Positions 19,297-31,330 of a DNA stretch of 64,000 nt are shown here, one piece after another. The stretch's first letter is position 1; every line of letters starts with the position of its first letter. The stretch spans positions 33,881,733 through 33,945,732 of the forward strand of contig NC_054747.1 of the NCBI RefSeq assembly GCF_018143015.1, in the 5' to 3' direction. The notes below the pieces were generated by a model. That model ran no database searches. It saw only the letters and a program-made list of their open reading frames with translations, and had not been told where the DNA came from. Source of the stretch: Lytechinus variegatus. Lineage: Eukaryota; Echinodermata; Echinoidea; Temnopleuroida; Toxopneustidae. Position numbers and translations under genes: made by a program.

Positions 19297-19615
19297 GTCC
19301 TGTTTCACCAAACACCCTTTCAAGTAGCAATGTACAGTGATTATCAATAGCTATTGACATCCATCTTTCTGATTGGTTAGAAGCCAAAAACAGATGTTAG
19401 GCAGTGTCTGCGGATTTTTGTGAAACAGTTCCGTGATCTCATCTTGTCAAGGATACACTCAATGGTGCTAAAATGGACCCGGTAACACAAAGTTTTTAAA
19501 CTGATCATGCGATTGCTTGAATGATCGATTACACATAGGCGATCAGTGCAGCTCGTCATAAAAACTCCCCATGCAATCGATCACCAGGTTTTGTGTTAAC
19601 GGTGCCCTGACAGTG
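19297..19615. mobile_element. Two fold-back MITE copies downstream of DDX6
   Basis: First, CCTGTTTCACCAAACACCC with an inverted GTGAAACAG end near 19428 and a central TTCTGATTGGTTAGAAG. Second, CCCGGTAACACAAAGTTTTT near 19478 against ACCAGGTTTTGTGTTAACGG near 19585, with arms that include ATGCGATTG / CAATCGAT. Confidence 0.55.
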
Positions 19616-20419
19616 TGTTCTGTCTGAGAGTAGAGTTGAGAAGGTACAAGTCATTTTTGAACGTTTAAGAGATGCAAAAAAATTCATGAGAGAAGAAACA
19701 AAGACATAGTCTCTCATTTTATATCTTGACTTCTTTTCTTTTCATTTTCCTTCCATTAACGATTCTGAAAAAAACTTAATCAAACTGATATGAACCTTGT
19801 GCAATTTTATATTTTCTTTTAATTTTCTTTAATCACTTGTATTTAATTTGTCAAAGAAATGCAAAAAAATAAGCGTATTACAATGGAAGAAAAGACGTGA
19901 TGAAAATGTATTATTTTACCATGAGATATCTTTTCTAAAAAAATGAATTTACATGAAAAAAAGACCAGAAAATGTGGTCATGATGAGAGTGCCTTCTTAG
20001 CTCAAAACAAAAAGGAAAAAAAGGTGTCACAAATGTGCGTCTCCTACAGATAATGGTTGCGCTGTTAATGTTCTGTTTGGCGAGTTAGAGCATTTTTTAA
20101 TGATTGTCTTTTTTGTTTCTTGTCTGTATCTCTTTGTGCTGTCCTCCCATATGATATGAAACAATGTTGATAATTGTCAGATTGTGTTTGTTTTGGATCA
20201 TTAGAATGACTTATTCCAAAGATGGCCTAGACAATATTGTGAAGGTTTTCAGCTCACCAAGTGCAAGTGTGATATCTGTTTTCTAATGGGATTATTCAAA
20301 GTATGTGCACCTGTTCCGTAATGGACAAGAGAAAGTTGGTACGTATTGAAAACAGGAACAAAGTAGCCAGTTTGGTATCACCAATCCACTTTACCAATTT
20401 CTTGTAGTGAGTAAACCTG

Positions 20420-20560
20420 AGGAGTGTTTCACAAACCAAATTTTAGTGATTTTCACTTACAGTATTACCCTTAGCCAATCAGATGCAAGGACATTGGTAG
20501 CTTATAACATTAAAAATTATTGACTTTTGTTTCTTGAAGCGTTCCCCAGGATTTGGGTTT
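20420..20560. mobile_element. Fold-back MITE copy
   Basis: GAGTGTTTCACAAACCAAATTTTAGTGA at the left and ATTATTGACTTTTGTTTCTTGAAGCG at the right, eroded. The centre has TTAGCCAATCAGATGCAAG. Confidence 0.5.
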
Positions 20561-23500
20561 GTGGCCAGGGTGTAAGCACTATTTAAAGGTTTTCGGATGT
20601 CGCGCTTTTACTTTTGATCATGGTGAGGATTGTTCATTTCCGGGGAGCCTTTCAGTAATTACCCTCACCATCAAGAGTGTTATAAGTTACAGAAATCCTT
20701 TCATCTGTATGGCTGAGAGCAAGTTAATTGTGAAATTCACTAACAAAGCTGTTCATGAAACACAACCCAAATTTATCTTCCAAGAACCATTTCTGGCAAT
20801 CATAATTATTCCATATTGCTGAACATGTGTTTTGCAGAAATGACATTGTTTCTGTAATATCTATGGAGGTATGATGCTTTCCAGAAATAGGCTCGCGGTG
20901 GTCTTAACTTAATCAGCATTGTCAATGTTGTTTCATATCCCCTCGGTTGGTATCCTATATAAAGGTGATTTTACTCCGCTCAGAGCCTTGGGAGAGTGAA
21001 CGCTTTCAATCAGAACCATTTGAAAAATATTTCTTTTTAAGTCACAGATTGCCACAGATCATAAGGGACAATTTATGTCACAGAAATTCTTCGAAAGTTT
21101 TCCAAAATCCAGGAAACTGTCTTTAAAAAGTCTTGAAAATGGGAATACAAAAAGAAAGCACTGGCTAGGCATTAATGTTTGGTTTAGAAAAGACAAAACT
21201 AGTGTTTATGGATTTGAAAAGCATTGCAGAAGCACAAAATATGAAAGTTAAAAAAAAAGTGAGTAATGAAAATGCATTTGGTAGGCCATGGAACCAATAT
21301 TGCAACTCCGGGTGTTAAAAAAAAAGAAAGAGGATGGTTTAGTTATGGTATATGTGTTGACTTAAAAAGTATAAATGTAATTACAAAAATTCCCAAGAGG
21401 GCTGACATCCAAGAACGAGCGAAAAATGGTGTAAAGGGGATTTTACTATTTCTTTGACATGATACATTTTCGACCCCCTTGCAATGCTTTCGTTAACAGA
21501 TAATGTGAATGGGTACAGGATGTCCAGGCTGCATCCTTTGTAAAGTGTTTGTAATAGGTTTTCCAGTTTCTCTGAGGCTCTGAGCGGACATTATGTTACC
21601 TGATGTAATCTTGAATGGTTTATCCTACAGCACATCGCACTGCATTGTACTGGAGATGTATGTGAAAAGTGCTTTTATTGTTTAGGCTGTGTTATGTGTG
21701 AGTGAAGAGCAGGGAGAGAGAGTGTGTGAGAGTCTGTGAGAAAGGAGGAGGCATGTGTGAGTGTTTCTGATGTGGTTTCTCGTGGCTTTAGAGCAAAAAC
21801 TCAACAATCAAGGGAGATTGTAGGATTATATCCGAAAACATATTTAATTCAATCATTTGGCATTCCTTTCGTTAGAACAGCTGCTGATTAGAAGGGAATA
21901 AACGGCACTTTGAGGTTGCTGCCACCAGCCCTATTGCAGATTCAGGATTGTGCCCATATTTCATGCCTTAATGATGAAGACATCATACCTAGTGTGTTGG
22001 GACTTTCAGTCAGGCTTTGACAATGTAAGCAGTGCAGTTATTATCAACATGTCGGATAGTAAATGGTACTCTGTCCTCTTATCAAAGAATATGTTCTGAT
22101 AGGAATCGTCACGAAGATGTTACAGTTTTGATATCAAAGTTAAGCTTCGACTGTGCACATATTCTTTCCCCTACCAAGAAAAATATGTCAAGATTAGGGT
22201 TTGAGCTGAGAATGTTAGAAATGGTTTGAAATTACACAAGGTCTATGCGCATATTCTAGATCCTACAAAGAAAAGCATTATTATAGTAGGATATTGTGAA
22301 GGATATAACCATTTCTGATTATGGAAATTTTGTAAAGAATATGTACACATTCTAACCAATGCACTGGAGAAATGGCATTCATGTTCCTGGAGGAAATAGA
22401 AAACATTGGAAATGGTTTGATTCTTAGGATTTGCTCTGAAGCTTATGAATGCATGTGTGTTGTTGGTGTCATTTTGGATGTGTGTGTGTTGGGGTGTGTA
22501 TATGTGTGTGTGCTAAGTCCATCCATTCCTCTCTGTGCATATCTGCGCGTTTACAAAGAGCGTTGTATGCCAAAGCACTTAAGTTTGTGTGGGGACAAAA
22601 GTCTGTGAACAGACATCTGCCCTCTTTTTTGTACTCCTTTTTGGAAAAAAGATACTTCTCCCCATTATCATCTCTTGTTAATTATATGCAGTGAACAGCG
22701 TTATCTAAGTCATGTTTAAATGATTATTGATGTGAAGATGGGTAATTCAGGCTAGTCCATGCTACTCTAGTATGCTGTATCAATCTCTCTAAGCATCATT
22801 TTGGATGAAGGGTACAACTTGAAATATTGTGCTTTGCGCTGATTTCGCCAATCCCTCCTTGAAGTAGGGCGTGCAATCTTTCGTTCGGCGTCTGCATGAA
22901 AGCAATTGCAAAGTGAGCATCCGTGATCGAACATGCAGTCGACCGAAAGCTGGAACAAACTCGATAGGATGGAAGTCAGTTTTGGCATCATGAATGAGTG
23001 GAACTACCGAACAAGCTCCATGATACGGTAAACACAAGACATGAGGAATCAGATTTGCTATTACCACATCAGGAAGTCCTGCATCGGGAAGTACATTAGT
23101 TGAACTTGGAACGGATTGGAAGCATTGGATGGTGTCCTTAAAATGAAAATTGAAAAAAAAATGTGTGAATGGAAGAAGCTATTGGCCAGTGATATTGACA
23201 CTAAGATAAGAAAAGGAAAAAAAAATGGAAAGGAGCTTATGGAGAAGTTATCGGAAATGGAACATTGGCTGGACTTCAGTATAATCGGGATATAAGTTTG
23301 GAATGTTCGGGATTTGTGATCAAAATACAGATGGTCAACAATGGAAAAAAATTTGAAGAGCTTTCATCCAGAATGTTACTGGACGACACAGCTTATTGTG
23401 CTGCACTTGTTGAATGCATCGTTAAAGTAAAGTAATATTGCGAGTAAGATGAATATTGCATAAAAGACGGCAAGTTTAAAAGCGCTCACAAACTAGTACA

Positions 23501-26500
23501 ACATACTAGAGTGGCTTAGCCTTCGACAAGACATGTATTCTGTTTAACACAAAATGTAAACATGTAAATAGAGAAATACTAAGTCTAATAATTCATCATG
23601 CCGTTATGATGTTGTTACCCGGAATACATGATTAGCCTGAATTACTTCCTATGTACTGTGTACATTTCCACGCTGTTTTGTATCTCTCCCTTTTCACTTG
23701 TATTTTTGTTCTGTCCTCCAACAATGTGATGAGCCCCCCCCCCTTGCCCTTCTCAACCACATAGGTGTGTGCGGAGGGAGGGGGAAGGGGGGCTGTGGGA
23801 TGATATACAAAGTGGTACGATGCCTGACTTGGACATCCTAAGAATAAAAGTGCAAGATTGCTTACTCCATTTCTGAGGAAATGCACCAAATTGAAAATGT
23901 AAGCAGATTTATAAAGTGTTGGGAAAGGAAAACAGGTGTCGTATTGATTTTGTATTTCATATTGTGAATATGAAGACTCCAGAATTTCCCCCACGTTTTC
24001 ATGGTATATCAATCTGGGGTCTTTTTCATTCACCAAGTACGAGTTCTATCTCCATTTCCCTCGATTTACTGCATACACACAACTAATGCAGTACTTTATG
24101 AAAAAGGATGCATTCATTCATTCTTACATGTGTGGTGAGAACATGCCGTTTTTTGGATAGTTATCCTGAGATGATGAAAGCTGGTTTAATATCGTTGATG
24201 ACCACTTGGTAATGATATGTGAACAAAAAGATATTTATATTGCCCTCTTTGCTGTGTGTATGCAGCATGCATGGTCCATTCACACAGCAGCTAAAATAAT
24301 TTGACCATGATAAATGGAGCTTAATGTGAATGAATCACCTTTGGGGAAATGTACGATAGGTGTTGATTTCAATTATTTTTTTTACTAAGTTCTATTTGTA
24401 TACATTGAGGAACAAATGCAGTTGATGATAATTGGTAACACTGAAAAAAAAGAGCTGCATACCGTATTGCATTTTGAGTTATGGAAAAGGAACAGAGTCT
24501 CCTCAATGTACATGAATGGTACTCTGTTGACTTCCGTAAAGTGTTTAATCTGATGCTCAAGATAAACATTTTACTGACTTTTCAACAAATTTTTACATTT
24601 TGATGGTATTCTCAACATATTTGTAGATTCTGGTCAAATGATTTGGGATGATACCCGTGAAAAGGTCATGTTAATAAGCCTTGACAAAGAAAAGGTTATA
24701 AGTCATTTGATGTCTGTGACCAAAGCTGAAACCAACATTCTGAACAATTATGTACCGATGTCTATCAAAATGTACCTTTGTGCTTGAGATGTCTCTCCTA
24801 GCACTATTTAGTTGGACTGATGAAATTCCCATCTTCATTTCTGGAACGTAGTTGTACCTATGCAAGTCTGCGTACTTGCGGTGCTTCTTAACAGTGTTAA
24901 AAGTGAAGTTCACCAGTCTTCAACCAGTGAACAGCGAAACCAAAGTGTACTGAGTAGTTCTATTCAGGGGAGCCATTCATGAAAGAATTTTCTCAGTGAT
25001 TTTCATTGGCAGATGTTCTAAGCTATTGTAAAGCTTGCATCTGATTGCTGAGAGCAAAAATCACTGACAAATATGTGTATAACGTTACACATTTAGGTGG
25101 CATGCAACATGATCCAATTTATTGCGCGTTTGGTTGCTAGTTGGTTTTGGTTTCCCTGTTCATTGACGTTATCCTGTAGAGTACAGAGATCATTCTACAG
25201 GTTAAAAAGCTCTTATCCATCAAGAGCTGCAGACCACACTACACCCTGTTGGTCAAGTACTTATCAAAGCTTGTCTTTGAATCTAATCTTAGTTTGCAAA
25301 GTTGCCTTTCGTCTCCGATCACTGCATGGTTAGGGTCGCCTGTCACAAGGACTTGTGGTCATTGGAAGTATTGAAACAATGTTTGGTAGAAAGCATGCAA
25401 TGCACATGCATCAAATGATTCTGATTGGCTTTGGCTATATTGTGATTGATTGCAAACTCTTGTGGTGGATCCCAAGTACATTTATGTGCTTCATGTGGTA
25501 AGAGTCTTGATCTAATTTTAAGAGGATCTTCTGCTGAACCTTGCAATCCGCGATTGTTTCAGCATACTACAACTAGACTGTCATTAACTTTATCTTGAAC
25601 ATTTGATGACAGCATCAAGGCAACTTTGCAAACATATTTCAGGAGCAATACAGCATTGGCACAGTTCTGTATTGCTCATGATACTAACTTTAATGTTATA
25701 AGACTATCCTTCGTTCTCTGTTGAATTCCGGTTAAAAGGTGAAAATCTTGGTATCTGAATGCCCATTCTTCTTATATGTTATTGTAGTACAGTCGTTTTT
25801 CGTTACATTGTCACCGCTTGGATGACATGGCTGATAAATATGATACAAAAATTTTCCACCACTTTTTCATATCTAAGCATAGATATTACATTCTCAGCCT
25901 ATGTCAATCTGATTTTAGATTTATTTGATTTGTGCTGAAATGGAAGCACTTGCAGTGATTGAGACGCCACACGATTTCTGCGGACTTTTTTATTTCAAGA
26001 ATATTTCACCTTCTAGCTGGAATCAAAGGGTTTCTGTAAGGATGGTCTTTGAACTTGTCTTTTAATCCCAAGGCATAACAGTCCGGGCTTCACTGCACTG
26101 TCTAGAATGCCTTCAGAATGAGAGACGAAGTCCTATAAATGTTTTCCTTCTGGACAGATCATGGTATACATTGTATCAAGGCAAGGTTTAGCATTTACTG
26201 GAGTGGTTCAGGCAACGGTATGTCACGCTAATCTTGAGTCCTGTCCAACATGGGGCCACCAACACGGGCAATTGATTGTATGCTTGATTTTTACGATTGA
26301 TTGAACATTGCAGTCAATGCAATCAGTCATAGAAAATTATTCTATGATCATTGCTATACCTTGTGTTACTAGACCTTGACTCAATGCAAGCCTTGAGACA
26401 TTCAATAAGAATGCATTACCTTGCCATGGTTCACTGGAGTTCTAAAAATGGTCACTTCATGTATGATAACAGTAGTTTGGTGTCATTGACACTCAGCTTG

Positions 26501-28257
26501 AGTGCTGAGCAACCATCGTGTCTTCAATGTTTTAAAAGGATGAGTGCCATAAACGAGTAAATCATCACTCGGCTAAAGCTTTTGGTGTACTAATTCTGTG
26601 ATATATGAAGTGATCATTTTTTTGTAACCATGCCCAATGTTGGATTTTATCTTTGTTCAAGTGTCAACAATAGTGTTTTAAGTTTAATAATCACAACCAG
26701 AGTATTCACATACTGCACCATGTTGATCAATTCTAACTGGAATATTTTTATTTTCTATTCAAGGGGAGCATATATATACTGTCTCCATACTAATAATTTT
26801 TTGCAGTTGACTTAATGACTGTACAAGTCAGGTATTTTGTGTAACTTTTGAGTACATCCCATCATTAACTTCTAAAATAAGTATTTCCTGGAAGTGCTTT
26901 TAGGACATGAGTACATGTATGGAGGAAGCCTTTGGATCCACAAGGTCGCGTCGTAATCACAATTTCAAGGATGTTAAGCATTCTGAAATAGAGAATTACT
27001 TTTATTGGTCACTAAAATTGAAACCAAAGGATGGTAAAATTATGATTTTAAACTGATAAAACATGGTGTCGTGTGTCATTACTCTGGGAGTGACAAGTTT
27101 TGAAAAAAATATGAAAATCGTAAGGAAAAAAAATGCAAAATAATCAAAAGCTGGTTCATAATTGAGTTGTTCAAGATATCTGTAAAGGTCTACATACCAA
27201 ACTAAACATTGCACTGACAAGTGTGAAGATTTGTAATGTATATGTTCTGTCATAAGATATTTAAAAATAACTTTCTTTTATATTTTTTAACTGTCCTGTT
27301 GACAATATTTTAAAATATCAGCCAGTCCACCCCCACCCCCATAGTATCCAAATGCGAAAAATTAAAAACAACAGTCGATATTTGTTTTATATTATCTTTT
27401 TTTTAGGCAATAGTAAAATCTATTTCCCTGTTCAAATCATGCCATTCAGTATCTAATTAATTTTATCTACCAAAGTTATTGTTGATGACATTCATGCAAA
27501 ATGCACTGTTTTCCCCTTTCTTTCTTTTGTCCTGTCTAAAAAGTAAATGTATTGACTTGTATACTCAGACAGGGTACTTTTGAATTTGAGTAACATTCCC
27601 AGTCAGTTACAATGCTATAATCTCTATTATCACGCAAGTCGGATTCCTTATTTTGAGGAATTTGAGGCTTCATAATTGTTTTAAAATTGTCAGATTCATT
27701 ATTACCTTGGTCAGGGTATTTTAATCGGATGTACCCACTCATTCTCCATTCCCTGGGGAGTACAATTTCAGTATGCTCTCAGAAATTACCCAATAAGTCT
27801 ACACAGTGGTTACAATTTCATTCATTTTAAAGTCGCTTGGAAGATAGATAATGTAATATTTTATGAATCTCACTTCCTGTCTTTGAAAGAAATGTATTCC
27901 TTGAAACAATAACAATTAAGCATTGCTTGTGCAGTGTGAGAGATGAATTGATTTAAAATTTTGTTTTCCCATTATGTTCATACAATGTACTGTGATATTC
28001 ATTGTCCAACTTTCAAGTACTTTCATGTATGATATAAAAAATGCCCTTGATAACCAATGTTTCAGACTTGGTCAGATTTTCACCCAGTATTTTCATTCTT
28101 TATTCTAATAAACCAATTATGTAACCAGCAAATATTCAGTTTCTATTTTCTTCTTGTATGGATGTATAGTGGCGAGACTCATGAACAGTGTTTGTGCCAG
28201 GCTGGGCTGACTGAGCCAAGGGCTCGACAAAGGAATTTAAGCTTTCAGAGCCAACTC

Positions 28258-28380
28258 TCCAAGAAAGATAGAAAGAGAGAGAAAAAGGGGGAGGGAAAGA
28301 GAGAAAGAAAGATTAAGAAAGAACGGAAGATCAAAGAAATTAAAAAGAAACTGGGGAAGCAAAAAAAAAACAGGCAGACA
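28258..28380 (+). repeat. Purine-rich GAAA/GAGA tract
   Basis: About 120 bases almost wholly of A and G. The Lys/Arg/Glu-rich ORF that crosses it is a product of the base composition, not a gene. Confidence 0.8.
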
Positions 28381-28904
28381 TAAAGCAACTATGAAAAAGA
28401 AAATGATTTAAAACAGAAAAGTAGATTCTAAATTAACAAATAAAAATTATGATGCAAGAAATGAGAACACCGCCTGCTTTTTATTTAGGTAGTTACCCTA
28501 CATCTATGGGTCGCCGTTTTCAGATTACATGTATTTATTATAACTATTTGCACTATTCGCATAATTGTAATTCTTTATTTAGCTCACTTCTCCAATTATT
28601 CATCACACCGCATTCAATGTGTGTAAAAATGAATTTTGCAGTTTCAATCGATAATGGTCAAGTCATGTTCATTACGATTCATTTATAATTTTCACGAATT
28701 AATTATCATTGAAAGTACCGGTACTAACGGCGCCCCATAGCCGATCTCCATCCATTACTATCTTACTTAGTTTGGGTTACTTGATGAGATCCTGATCCTG
28801 TTCGGTACATGCGATTTTCCTAGCGAAAAAACCTACTTTTAAAAGAGCCAGAATAAACGAACATTACCAGAGGATTGTTTTTCTCTTCGTGAGTTACTTA
28901 TGGA

Positions 28905-29070
28905 TTTTTTTTTGGGGGGGGGGGGGAGCGGGGGGCACGGGTATAGGTTGGGGCAGTTTTAGGCCTAATTTAGACCCCGGCCGCGCCGTGTCGACTGGCG
29001 TGGTTTCCAGTCTTGGTCGCACACACTACCCTCGCTCAGGCTCAGGTGCTGAGTGCTGTGCTTTTGAGCG
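28905..29070 (+). promoter_or_regulatory. CpG-rich island upstream of the death-domain gene
   Basis: A poly(G) tract (about 28914-28930) is followed by unusually CpG-rich sequence (CCCCGGCCGCGCCGTGTCGAC; GAGCGCGCATCC). It lies 2.1 kb upstream of the non-coding leader of the death-domain gene and could mark its promoter or first exon. There is no decisive donor or core promoter motif. Confidence 0.25.
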
Positions 29071-29169
29071 CGCATCCATCAGTCCATGTCTTTCTTTACT
29101 TTGGCTTGAGTTTTAATTTAAATGATCGATTGCATGTTTAAGAGATGTATCAGGTGCTGTGGCCAAGTG

Positions 29170-29970
29170 GTTTGGCAGGAGCAAATCCAGGATTTTCCAA
29201 AGAAAAAGGGAGAGCAAATTTTTCGGAGAAAAATTTTGTGAAGCCAAAATAAAAAAGGAGTAAGAGTAAGACTAAGAGTTCCATATGCACCCCCCCCCCA
29301 CTAAAATTGAAAATAAAACATGGAGAAGGTTAAGAATAATATATGTAGCCCTTATATAGAACATATATGATGGGGAAGTGGAAATACATACCAAAATATG
29401 GCTTTATTCCGTCAAATTTCGAGCAGGATCTAATGCGAGTAATTGTCCATATGCCTATCGGTTTATTTAGTCAGTAAAGGGTCTGTGAGTCAATACTGGT
29501 CGAACTATCGGCTGATAATCCTTAAAATACCCCTTCCGGTATCAGCGCTTCTCGCTAGCATAGCGGAAAAGGTCTATAAAGCGAGGTGAGTTCGAGTCCC
29601 AACCAAATCAACAGTAAAAAAGTGATAAGAAATCTGAAGTGAATGAACCGGAAGTCTCAATCTTTTATTATTAGTGATCGAGGGGTGCATGTATGGAACT
29701 CTTTCCAAAAAAGGTTTTCAACCACAAATTTTTTTGATATTACATACCTGGAAAAACATGACAAGCAAAAAAAAGTTTTCAACCACAAATAAAGCCTTTA
29801 ATTTTGTACCAGAAAAAATTTGACAAGCAAAAAAAGAAAAAAAAAAGGTTTTCATAAAAGGGGGCACACCTCTGTTTTAATGGCAGCTTTACATTACAAA
29901 AAAATTTGCTTCTCAAAAGGGATGGTGATGGGGGGTATGTGCTCCCCCCCTGGATCCGTTTTTGGCTATA
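29170..29970. mobile_element. Degraded element with GGATCCAGGATTTT-like ends
   Basis: The left side reads AGGAGCAAATCCAGGATTTTCC. The right side has CCCCCCCTGGATCCGTTTTTGG. The interior has short repeated phrases (TTTCAACCACAAA twice; GACAAGCAAAAAAA twice). A relative lies at about 51900-52180, ending ATCCTGGATCCGCCCCTG. Confidence 0.45.
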
Positions 29971-31184
29971 CATGGAAAGTCTGTGGTATGATCCCCAGCC
30001 GCATTTAATCTGCAATGCTCTTTTATTCTGCTTCAAGTAAATTGAAATGCTATAGGATATGCATTATTGGTAACTGGGTGTGTACTTGTTTAAAAAAAAA
30101 AGTTGGAAATTGATCTTCACACAGAAAAAAATGCATGGTGGGCGAGTCAAACCGAGGGGTAGGCCAGGGTAGACAAATTACAAATTGTCAAACATGCCAG
30201 TGTTGCAACTTTTGTTTTGGGTTTTTTCTGAAATCGTGCAAATTCGAGAAAAGGTCTGGGGATTTCCATTTTTCAACATGTTTCCACCAAAATCGATTTC
30301 AAGCTGCCTTAGGTTCTTATTCTTTTAAATTGCAGATAATTATGATACCAGGGATAGGTATTGTCAGTTTACTTTCACTTTTTCTGGTCACTGGGTCATG
30401 TGGGTCAAGGTCAAGTCATTTTTCCCCAATAAATCTAGTTTAATTGATATTGTTCATTATTTCACATTAACTTTAACTTTGTTTTCATGTCCCATCCCCA
30501 TGGAGCTTGTGAGCTAGCAGATCTTGATTGAGTATCGATAATTAGTATTTGAGACTTTCAGAGATGCCACGTTCAAATACCAGCTATGCGTGAGATTTTC
30601 TGTGACTCTGAGTGAGATCACAGACATTGTGTACAATGTATATGGGGATAGGCTGTGATTGAGACAAAGTTTTGAGGGGATGAACAAGAGTCCAAAATGC
30701 TTGAGTCTCACGCATAATGTGTGAGACTTGGTAGCTCTGGACTTTGAGTAAACTTAAACATGAAACGTTATTGTTGTTCATATTTGGTCATTTCCACACC
30801 CAAATTATCTCCTACTGACACTTACTGTCACAAAGTTGATGAGTTTTTATAGGTACAGAAAGGTCCACCCTATCAAGAAAAAGAATTGGATGAAAATAGA
30901 AAAAAACATGGATGTATTATCATAAAGCTCAGAAAAAAAGCTTCTTTTGAGAAATATTGGAATTTTGGCAACCTCACTTCAAGCTTGTTCTGATCGAACT
31001 GCCACAACTCTGTTTTTATTAAATACCCTGGCGACATAATGATTTCTTTTTTTCCAAAATAACATTATTAAAAATCAATTAAGAAGTCTGTCAACGATCA
31101 ATGTCTTTGACCTGATTTATGATTAGAAAGTTGATGATGATTTGAATTTGGAATCATTTTTCTAGTTAATCTGTTCATTTCTAG

Positions 31185-31330
31185 GACCTAGAAGTATACC
31201 CAAACCATGGCTGGAAAAGACCCATCCGAGCCAAGAGGAGAACTCACACTTGAAAGAAATTTGGAACAAGAAGTAAAAGGAGAGGATTTAATACGGCAAT
31301 TCATATATGAACGTCTTAAAGACCAAGGAG
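31185..31330 (+). CDS. Death-domain gene exon 1 (start codon at 31207)
   Basis: The acceptor TTTCTAG precedes a 22-bp leader; ATG at 31207 lies in strong context (AAACCATGG). It codes residues 1-41. The end, GEDLIRQFIYERLKDQG (25-41), resembles the BH4 / helix-1 motif of BCL-2 proteins: hydrophobics at L28, I29, F32, I33 and L37 and a closing Gly. Donor GGAG|GTAGGA, phase 1. A leader exon must lie upstream and was not located. Confidence 0.8.

Larger units (their letters stand above)
18850..28150 (+). other. Repeat-poor region downstream of DDX6; possible long 3' UTR
   Basis: Over 9 kb with no coding exon that I can support. It is AT-rich and holds far fewer mobile elements than the rest of the window (a few fold-back copies near 19300-19615, 20420-20560, 20630-20770 and 24966-25075). 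AATAAA hexamers occur near 21897, 23842 and 28106. Vertebrate DDX6 mRNAs have multi-kilobase 3' UTRs, so part of this may be untranslated message. The extent cannot be fixed from sequence. Small ORFs here show no family motif. Confidence 0.35.

Noticed and set aside
28057..28383. Lys/Arg/Glu-rich 108-codon ORF
   Set aside because: Its charged half is a purine-rich simple tract; the other half has no motif.
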